A stretch of 11,800 nucleotides of DNA from an uncultured Rikenellaceae bacterium. GTDB lineage: Bacteria; Bacteroidota; Bacteroidia; Bacteroidales; Rikenellaceae. The notes beneath the pieces were generated by a model. The model saw nothing but the letters and a program-made list of their open reading frames with translations. It was not told the origin of the DNA and did no database searches. Shown here one piece after another: positions 7,689 to 11,800 of this stretch (the first letter of the stretch is position 1; each line of letters begins with the position of its first letter). The stretch spans positions 1-11,800 of the forward strand of contig CAMTOL010000047.1 in NCBI GenBank assembly GCA_947074135.1. The letters are read 5' to 3'. The translations under genes were made by a program, and so were the position numbers.

Positions 7689-8299
7689 TAAGTAAGGTCT
7701 TTCTCGTCAACCAATCCATTGAGCAGAGCATAGACCACAAAACCCGACGCTGAACGGATGCCTGTCTTGCGAGATATATTCTTACGATGCGAAATAACTG
7801 TGTGAATCGATATGTTGTGCAGCGATGCTATCTCCTTGTTCATTAAACCACGAGCAACCGCTACCACTATCTCCTTCTCTCGCTCCGATAGCTCCGAACC
7901 CTCGCTACCCTCGCTCTGAACCTCGCTTTGAGAGCTTAGTGCTGAGCTAAATGCAGCTGTAATCCTCTGTGGCTCATCGTTTAGCCCAATTGTGGCGTCA
8001 AACTGAGCTAGAACCTCCGAACTGAGATAGCTGCTAACTAACGCAACAACTCTTGCATCGCCAAACAGAGATTTGATGCTCATTCGACGGCTATAATCGG
8101 CAAGCGATGGGTTGACAACCACTAGAGTAGGTCTGTAGAGTGCCAACTGCTCATCAATCCTCTCGAGCGAGTGTATCGAGCCTACAAATTCAAGGCTAAA
8201 CTCGCACTCAGATTCAGCGCTTTTGTCAATGACAGAGCGCAAACCCTCGACTAGTAACGACGATGATTCAACTACTAAAACTCTTATAATCTCTCTCAT
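7688..8299 (-). CDS. LuxR-type transcriptional regulator with degenerate receiver domain
   Basis: This is a DNA-binding regulator of 203 residues with the layout of a NarL/FixJ response regulator. An N-terminal receiver-like fold spans about 5-120 and a C-terminal LuxR/GerE helix-turn-helix about 137-197 (LSEREKEIV, then the NKEIASLHNISIHTVISHRKN recognition region). The receiver lacks its catalytic residues: the paired acidic residues are Glu-Ser (11-12, VLVVESSS), the phospho-acceptor aspartate position reads Asn63 (LVVVNPSL), and no conserved Lys follows the ALVSS strand. It therefore probably does not work by ordinary phosphorylation. A Ser/Glu-rich linker (about 124-141) joins the domains. 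The gene overlaps the upstream hemerythrin gene by four bases (ATGA), which implies translational coupling and a shared job. No histidine kinase gene is nearby. The target genes are unknown; the hemerythrin operon itself or the adjacent TonB receptor are guesses. Confidence 0.88.
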   Translation of the reverse strand: MREIIRVLVVESSSLLVEGLRSVIDKSAESECEFSLEFVGSIHSLERIDEQLALYRPTLVVVNPSLADYSRRMSIKSLFGDARVVALVSSYLSSEVLAQFDATIGLNDEPQRITAAFSSALSSQSEVQSEGSEGSELSEREKEIVVAVARGLMNKEIASLHNISIHTVISHRKNISRKTGIRSASGFVVYALLNGLVDEKDLT

Positions 8300-9003
8300 A
8301 ACGCTCTGCTCTCTAGTAGTTGTACAATAGGAATAAGTACCTTGTTCTCGATGCAGGTGTGGTGCATCAACTCGTGCTCAAACACAAAAATCTCTCTTAA
8401 TAACTCATTTTGAGTGTCGTTTGAGCAGGTTGCTGGCAAATATTTAATGATTATGTTCTTTAAATCACTCAATTTGTCGTCGATGTTTGAGTGGTTGTGC
8501 TCGTACTGTTCGATATGGTAATCGCTCTTGGCAACTCCAGCTTCAACAGCTTTAATGTAGGGAAAAACCACGCTATCTTCATACTCAAAGTGGTTCAGAA
8601 CTTCGGTTTTGTAGTCGTTAAAGAATCTACGAACGATAGAGTAGTGATTCTCACTACAACACTCGCCTAGTTGCTCCATTCGCTGCTCGATAGCTAAGAT
8701 TCGTTTATTGATATAGTAGTTATGAGAGTTTGAGAGGTAACTTATTAGATCGTCAATGGCAATGCTTTGAATATCAACATCAGTTGGCAAATACTCCTCA
8801 AAAGCGTGAATATTGCAAATCATTGTAAAAAACTCCGAGTCTATTCCTTTTGCAGCACAAACCTCTTTGACGCTCTTTTCGCCAAAACCTAGTTGAACCC
8901 CAAAACGAGGTAGAACGGTTAATAACTCGTAGTTTTCGAGCACAAAGTCCGCCATCTTCATCGAACTGTTGAGCAGTGTAGTTTTATTTTGATTTGAAGC
9001 CAT
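8296..9003 (-). CDS. Hemerythrin-domain di-iron protein, RIC/YtfE/ScdA-like
   Basis: This is probably a cytoplasmic di-iron protein of the RIC (repair of iron centres) type, which protects or repairs iron-sulfur proteins after nitric oxide or oxidative damage. The 235-residue protein has no signal peptide. An N-terminal region of about 75 residues resembles the ScdA_N position but lacks the usual paired cysteines. The four-helix hemerythrin part has ligands matching the RIC pattern: His94 (SNSHNYY), His138 and Glu142 (LNHFEYEDSVVFP), His169 or His171 (YEHNHSN), and His215 and Glu219 (MHHTCIENKVLIP). The His-x3-Glu spacing occurs twice, as in YtfE. The stop codon overlaps the start of the LuxR-type regulator by four bases, which suggests the protein may act as the sensor or partner for that regulator. 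Alternatives are an oxygen-sensing or iron-storage hemerythrin. The start at 9003 gives a complete protein. No strong promoter box is visible; GATATTTG on the minus strand (9067-9060) is a weak -7 candidate. Confidence 0.85.
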   Translation of the reverse strand: MASNQNKTTLLNSSMKMADFVLENYELLTVLPRFGVQLGFGEKSVKEVCAAKGIDSEFFTMICNIHAFEEYLPTDVDIQSIAIDDLISYLSNSHNYYINKRILAIEQRMEQLGECCSENHYSIVRRFFNDYKTEVLNHFEYEDSVVFPYIKAVEAGVAKSDYHIEQYEHNHSNIDDKLSDLKNIIIKYLPATCSNDTQNELLREIFVFEHELMHHTCIENKVLIPIVQLLESRAL

Positions 9004-9016
9004 ACTTTTTCTTTAA

Positions 9017-9051
9017 TTGACATTTGATAATTGATAATTGACAATTGGCAA
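9017..9051. repeat. Five tandem 7-bp repeats (consensus TTGAYAA)
   Basis: Units read TTGACAT, TTGATAA, TTGATAA, TTGACAA and TTGGCAA without gaps, and a further TTG follows at 9052. The array sits 13 bases upstream of the hemerythrin start, in the divergent space shared with rplS. It may lie in the 5' leader of the hemerythrin mRNA or act as a multi-copy binding site. Copy number may vary by slippage. Confidence 0.8.
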
Positions 9052-9117
9052 TTGCTCTGCAAATATCGAAAAAAAGAGTTAGAAAACCTACTTTGCACCT
9101 AATTAACTAGTTAAAAA

Positions 9118-9148
9118 TTTGTTAGTACAAAAAAAAGAACTACCTTTG
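9118..9148 (+). promoter_or_regulatory. Bacteroidetes-type promoter of rplS
   Basis: TTTG at 9118-9121, then exactly 19 bases, then TACCTTTG at 9141-9148 is a perfect match to the Bacteroidetes housekeeping promoter (TTTG-N19-TAnnTTTG). Transcription should begin at about 9154-9156. A partial copy, TACTTTGCAC, lies 52 bases upstream (9089-9098) but lacks one spacer base and a TTTG partner, so it may be a minor second promoter. A 12-bp palindrome, TTAACTAGTTAA (9103-9114), abuts the -33 box. Confidence 0.85.
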
Positions 9149-9153
9149 CACTC

Positions 9154-9219
9154 CCTAAAGTGGCTGACCAATCTCTGTCGGAGTCAAACAAACCGATTAT
9201 ATTGGCAGATTTACATAAG
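9154..9219 (+). promoter_or_regulatory. rplS mRNA leader with two alternative stems
   Basis: Between the predicted transcription start and the ATG at 9220 lies a leader of about 65 bases. CTGAC (9164-9168) can pair with GTCGG (9177-9181). The same GTCGG can instead pair with CCGAT (9193-9197). The two folds exclude each other, as is often seen in autogenously controlled ribosomal-protein leaders. This is a suggestion only: the stems are short and comparative support is needed. Confidence 0.3.
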
Positions 9220-9594
9220 ATGAACTCAAAAGAACTTATGAAAGTTGCCCAAGAGGCATTTACAGTTGAACCACGCGAAACTGAAACTCCAGTATTCGCA
9301 GCAGGTGACACTATCACTGTTACTATCCGTATTCGTGAGGGTAACAAAGAGCGTTTGCAAAACTTCCGTGGCGTGGTTATCCAACGTCGTGGTAGCGGAG
9401 CTACTGAAACTTTCACTATCCGTAAAATGTCGGACGGTGTTGGTGTTGAACGTATCTTCCCTGTAAACTCACCAACTATCGTTAAGGTTGAACTTAACAA
9501 ACGTGGTGTTGTTCGTCGTGCTAGAATTTTCTACCTACGTGAACTTACAGGTAAAAAAGCTCGTATCAAAGAACGCGCTTATTCAAAGAACTAA
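9220..9594 (+). CDS. rplS: 50S ribosomal protein L19
   Basis: L19 lies at the interface of the two ribosomal subunits. The 124-residue product from the ATG at 9220 begins [14 protein letters not shown] and carries the family core: [49 protein letters not shown] and the basic C-terminus [20 protein letters not shown]. An in-frame GTG at 9160 would add 20 residues. It lies only about 5 bases after the predicted transcription start, and the added residues are not part of usual L19 proteins, so 9220 is preferred. Heavy use of CGT, GGT and AAC codons fits a highly expressed gene. It stands alone between its own promoter and a strong terminator, rather than in the rpsP-rimM-trmD operon seen in many bacteria. 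Confidence 0.95.
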   Translation: MNSKELMKVAQEAFTVEPRETETPVFAAGDTITVTIRIREGNKERLQNFRGVVIQRRGSGATETFTIRKMSDGVGVERIFPVNSPTIVKVELNKRGVVRRARIFYLRELTGKKARIKERAYSKN

Positions 9595-9626
9595 TCGAAT
9601 TAGCTCTTAGAGTAAAAACAAAAGGT

Positions 9627-9687
9627 AAGCTGCCTTCAAAAAAGTGTGAGATTAAATTCTTGGACTTTTTTGGAAGGCAGTTTTTTT
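9627..9687 (+). terminator. Rho-independent terminator of rplS
   Basis: CTGCCTTCAAAAAAGT (9630-9645) pairs with ACTTTTTTGGAAGGCAG (9664-9680) with a single bulged G, giving a stem of about 16 bp and an 18-base loop, followed by seven Ts (9681-9687). The left arm is preceded by a few As, giving partial symmetry, but the orientation fits rplS. Confidence 0.92.
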
Positions 9688-9726
9688 GTGCTGCAAAATG
9701 GAATAGTTATTGATAGGTTGTAATCA

Positions 9727-9757
9727 TTTGTGCTTTTTTTATCACAATCTATATTTA
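9727..9757 (+). promoter_or_regulatory. Promoter of the DUF2231-type membrane gene
   Basis: TTTG at 9727-9730, a 19-base spacer, and TATATTTA at 9750-9757 match the Bacteroidetes promoter with one change in the last base of the -7 box (TAnnTTTG). Transcription would start about 9763, leaving a very short leader before the ATG at 9771. Confidence 0.6.
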
Positions 9758-9770
9758 ATAACACTAAAAG

Positions 9771-10220
9771 ATGTTTACAAAATATCTTCACCCTATGGTG
9801 GTCCATTTTCCTGTAGCACTCCTAATTACGGGATTTCTTTTCGCTACATTGGCAATGTTGCTCTGTAAAAAGAGTGAAAATAACGAACAACAGTGCAACT
9901 CTAAAACGGAGTGTGCCAAAAAACGTTGCTGTATTCAAAATATTGGATACTATCTTCTGATTCTCGGTACTCTTGGTGCAGCAGCAGCCTTCATAACAGG
10001 TTCTCTGTTCGCTACACTCCAATCTCCTATTAGACCAGTGCACTCAAATCTTGCCTTCTGGACTCTCTGTTTTGCTGTGGTTACTTCAGTAGTAAGTACA
10101 CTATATCAATATAAATATACTCAAAGCAAGATACTTAAAAATATCTCATATATCCTCTATCTATTAGTTGCTATATTGGTTGGTATTACTGGTCACTATG
10201 GAGGATTGATTGTTTATTAG
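9771..10220 (+). CDS. DUF2231-type four-helix membrane protein with Cys-rich loop
   Basis: This is a small inner-membrane protein of unknown function, 149 residues, with four likely membrane helices at about 11-31, 59-80, 93-113 and 124-142. It has the DUF2231 hallmark HPMVVHFPVALL (7-18), a third histidine before helix 3 (VHSNLAFW, His91) and a GHYGG motif (His142) at the end of helix 4. Such membrane histidines could ligate haem b, but this is not established for the family. The loop between helices 1 and 2 is hydrophilic and holds Cys42, Cys48, Cys53 and Cys54, with Cys32 at the membrane edge. This cluster suggests metal binding or disulfide chemistry. It lies 111 bases upstream of the rubrerythrin lipoprotein gene on the same strand, and a redox link between the two is inferred from context. 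DUF2231 assignment is by motif. Confidence 0.8.
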   Translation: MFTKYLHPMVVHFPVALLITGFLFATLAMLLCKKSENNEQQCNSKTECAKKRCCIQNIGYYLLILGTLGAAAAFITGSLFATLQSPIRPVHSNLAFWTLCFAVVTSVVSTLYQYKYTQSKILKNISYILYLLVAILVGITGHYGGLIVY

Positions 10221-10331
10221 TTTCTAAAGAAACAATATAAAACTACTAAAATTATTAACTTTGTTGCAATTTCTTAGATAAAAGACACGTTAATCAAACT
10301 GTATTATCAATATATACCTCTCACTAGTAAG
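10221..10331 (+). promoter_or_regulatory. Leader/promoter region of the rubrerythrin gene
   Basis: TAACTTTG at 10256-10263 is a perfect -7 box (TAnnTTTG), but no TTTG lies 19 bases upstream, where the bases are CAAT. If used, it gives a leader of about 60 bases. A small hairpin, GTTTC-TAAA-GAAAC, follows the stop of the upstream gene and has no T tract, so read-through from the DUF2231 gene is likely and the second gene may have both shared and own transcription. Confidence 0.45.
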
Positions 10332-10964
10332 ATGGAAAAAAAATACTATCTCTTTTCAATATTAATTTGCCTAGCAGCTATGTTTGGTTGTTCTTCTAAA
10401 ACTAGAACAGTAGAAAATCTTAAATCTGCAATTAATGCGGAAACGGCAGCAGCCTTAAGCTACTCACAATACGCCCAAATAGCAGCCCAAGATTCACTAT
10501 ACAATATTGAAGCTCTGTTTTTGGCTGCCTCTGCATCGGAGGATATACACGCAAAAAACTTGTTAGCACGATATAATGAGCTGACAAATGAGAAATATCT
10601 GTCAGAGAATTCGCCAAGCGGCGTAGATGGCACTGTAAAAAACCTCTATAATGCAAAAGCTGTTGAGGAGTATGAGGTGATGTCGGTTTATCCCGAGATG
10701 ATAGAGATTGCAACTGCCGAGAACGCAACGGCTGAGTCTAAACTTTTCAACGGGATAATGATAACTGAAGAGCGTCACGCTGATTACTATGTAGAGTCTA
10801 TCGAAGCACTCCAAAGAGATGGGGCTGATGTTGAGGTATGTAACGAGTGGGTTGTTTGTCCAAAGTGTGGAGATACCTACAAAAAGTGCGACGCTCCACA
10901 AAATTGTGAATTATGTGGAGCGTCGTCAAAAAGTTTTATAGTGTTTTCGGGCAGAAAAGCGTAG
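10332..10964 (+). CDS. Rubrerythrin-family protein with lipoprotein signal
   Basis: This is a di-iron peroxidase-type protein that by family reduces hydrogen peroxide, here predicted to be exported. The 210-residue protein begins with a lipoprotein signal (basic MEKK, hydrophobic stretch, lipobox AAMFGC with Cys20). The residues after Cys20 (SSKTRT) lack the acidic surface-export signal known for Bacteroidetes, so periplasmic anchoring is more likely than surface display. A four-helix domain carries the expected ligands: Glu37 (NAETAA), Glu70 and His73 (SEDIH), Glu112 and Glu115 (VEEYE before MSVYPEM), and Glu146 and His149 (TEERH). A C-terminal rubredoxin-like knuckle has Cys176-x2-Cys179 and Cys192-x2-Cys195, with the 12-residue spacing of classical rubrerythrin. 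Most rubrerythrins are cytoplasmic, so export is unusual. The electron donor in the periplasm is unknown; the neighbouring DUF2231 membrane protein is a candidate. No Shine-Dalgarno sequence is seen. Confidence 0.88.
   Translation: MEKKYYLFSILICLAAMFGCSSKTRTVENLKSAINAETAAALSYSQYAQIAAQDSLYNIEALFLAASASEDIHAKNLLARYNELTNEKYLSENSPSGVDGTVKNLYNAKAVEEYEVMSVYPEMIEIATAENATAESKLFNGIMITEERHADYYVESIEALQRDGADVEVCNEWVVCPKCGDTYKKCDAPQNCELCGASSKSFIVFSGRKA
10884..10925 (-). terminator. Possible minus-strand terminator inside the rubrerythrin coding sequence
   Basis: CGACGCTCCACA (10889-10900) and TGTGGAGCGTCG (10914-10925) form a perfect 12-bp stem with a 13-base loop. Read on the minus strand, the stem is followed by CACTTTTTG, so it could end transcripts of the converging methyltransferase gene, whose stop codon is 50 bases away. 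On the plus strand no T run follows directly. It encodes part of the rubredoxin knuckle. Confidence 0.5.
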
Positions 10965-10974
10965 CAAGTTAAGA

Positions 10975-11800
10975 CTATTTGCGTACTGCTCTTATGAAAA
11001 TACCGAGAGGAAGGTTTTTAGAGTAGCTGTCAGCAATAAATAGTTCTCCGCACTCAACCTCAAACTCTTCGCCTAGTATTTGTGCAACGAGCGTTCTGCC
11101 TAATAGAGGCGAAAACCCCATAGAGTAGAGGCTTAGTAACATAAACGAGCCCTTTTGTGGAGAAAGCATAGCTTTGCATCGCTCCAACATTGAGTAGATA
11201 TGCTCTTCGAGTACCCATTTCTGACCATCGGTTCCACGACCATAAGATGGAGGATCGAGTATAATTCCGTTATAACTATTTCCTCGTCGCAACTCCCTAG
11301 CCGCAAACTCCATAGCATCGTCAGTGATGTAACGAATATTGGTTATTCCACTAGCTTCGGCATTTTCTCTAGCCCACACGTTGACAGCCTTAACCGAATC
11401 TAAATGTGTCACTTTTGCTCCTGCCATAGCCAATGCAATGGAAGCAGCCCCAGTGTAGGCAAACATATTGAGAACCCGTATGTCGCTATTTTGCTCCATA
11501 TCGCTAAGAGTGGCAACTTGTTTCTGTAAAAAATCCCAATTCGAGGCCTGTTCAGGAAACACTCCAACGTGTTTAAATGAGGTCATTCCCATTCTGAGCT
11601 TTAACGCTCCGCCATACTCCATCTTTCGTTCAATCCACCACTGTTCGCTAACTCCCTTTTTTAGACTCCAGTTACCCTTGTCGCTATCCATTGAAATAGA
11701 TTTGGTTGAAACGACACGTTCAAAAATAGCGTTAGCAAGTTCATTCCATTTGCTCCTCTCAAGTGTTGGCCGCCAAAGAGCTTGAGGTTCAGGACGAATC
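10975..11800 (-). CDS. RlmI-like class I SAM-dependent methyltransferase, 5' part outside window
   Basis: This is probably an RNA (23S rRNA cytosine) methyltransferase of the RlmI/RlmK-like family, acting in the cytoplasm. The ATG at 11691 is not the true start. The frame stays open to the window edge, and the extra residues (RPEPQALWRP and more) match the N-terminal family motif, so the gene continues beyond 11800. In the visible part, TSFKHVGVFPEQASNWDFL precedes the SAM-binding motif I (LNMFAYTGAASIALAMAGA). The acidic end of strand 2 follows (THLDS). The catalytic-site motif ILDPPSYGRG is next, followed by the terminal strands ending GIFIRAVRK. The target base cannot be decided from this fragment. 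It converges on the rubrerythrin gene, with only 10 bases between the two stop codons. Confidence 0.88.
   Translation of the reverse strand, partial: IRPEPQALWRPTLERSKWNELANAIFERVVSTKSISMDSDKGNWSLKKGVSEQWWIERKMEYGGALKLRMGMTSFKHVGVFPEQASNWDFLQKQVATLSDMEQNSDIRVLNMFAYTGAASIALAMAGAKVTHLDSVKAVNVWARENAEASGITNIRYITDDAMEFAARELRRGNSYNGIILDPPSYGRGTDGQKWVLEEHIYSMLERCKAMLSPQKGSFMLLSLYSMGFSPLLGRTLVAQILGEEFEVECGELFIADSYSKNLPLGIFIRAVRK

Noticed and set aside
9017..9051. CRISPR-like array
   Set aside because: The repeats are 7 bp with no spacers, and no cas genes are nearby. This is a simple tandem repeat.
9052..9075. Minus-strand promoter for the hemerythrin operon at GATATTTG
   Set aside because: The box departs from TAnnTTTG in the key first two bases and lacks a TTTG at the right distance, so it is mentioned only as a weak candidate.
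9160..9219. GTG at 9160 as start of rplS, adding 20 residues
   Set aside because: It lies about 5 bases after the transcription start predicted from the perfect promoter, and the added residues are not typical of L19. The ATG at 9220 gives the normal N-terminus.
11689..11691. ATG at 11691 (minus) as start of the methyltransferase
   Set aside because: The frame is open to the window edge and encodes the RPEPQALW family motif, so the real start is outside the window.
11468..11785. 105-codon open frame on the plus strand opposite the methyltransferase
   Set aside because: It is antisense to a well-supported conserved coding sequence and has no family features or promoter.

Overview
This window looks like chromosome from a Bacteroidota bacterium, most likely of the order Bacteroidales. 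The evidence is a type III glutamine synthetase close to the Bacteroides GlnN form, a PpiD-like periplasmic isomerase with the Bacteroidales C-terminus, several promoters of the Bacteroidetes TTTG-N19-TAnnTTTG type, and start codons without a convincing Shine-Dalgarno sequence. Base composition is moderate and AT-rich between genes. I see no tRNA, rRNA, insertion sequence, CRISPR array or phage gene. The genus is not resolved.

Layout, left to right. Positions 1-1525 (+) hold the C-terminal part of a large periplasmic peptidyl-prolyl isomerase, with an apparent frameshift near position 40, followed by a strong terminator. Positions 1713-3905 (+) hold glnN, glutamine synthetase III, with its own leader. 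A shared bidirectional terminator separates it from a converging two-gene iron-uptake operon on the minus strand: a TonB-dependent siderophore-type receptor (7390-5171) followed by a PepSY-family four-helix membrane protein (5110-3986). A 297-base intergenic stretch rich in hairpins follows. A second minus-strand operon encodes a RIC/YtfE-like di-iron hemerythrin protein (9003-8296), translationally coupled by an ATGA overlap to a LuxR-type regulator with a degenerate receiver domain (8299-7688).

The divergent intergenic region at 9004-9219 has five tandem 7-bp repeats, a 12-bp palindrome and a textbook Bacteroidetes promoter for rplS (ribosomal protein L19, start probably 9220). After the rplS terminator come a small DUF2231-type membrane protein with a cysteine-rich loop (9771-10220), then an unusual rubrerythrin with a lipoprotein signal (10332-10964). 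The right edge carries the C-terminal part of an RlmI-like class I methyltransferase (minus strand, 10975 to beyond 11800), which converges on the rubrerythrin gene.

Common theme. Apart from housekeeping genes (glnN, rplS, the isomerase, the methyltransferase), the accessory genes concern iron and redox stress: siderophore uptake and reduction, di-iron repair of iron centres under nitrosative or oxidative stress, and a probably periplasmic di-iron peroxidase beside a His/Cys-rich membrane protein. The most interesting candidates are the lipoprotein rubrerythrin/DUF2231 pair and the coupled hemerythrin/phosphorylation-deficient LuxR pair. Both functional assignments are inference.
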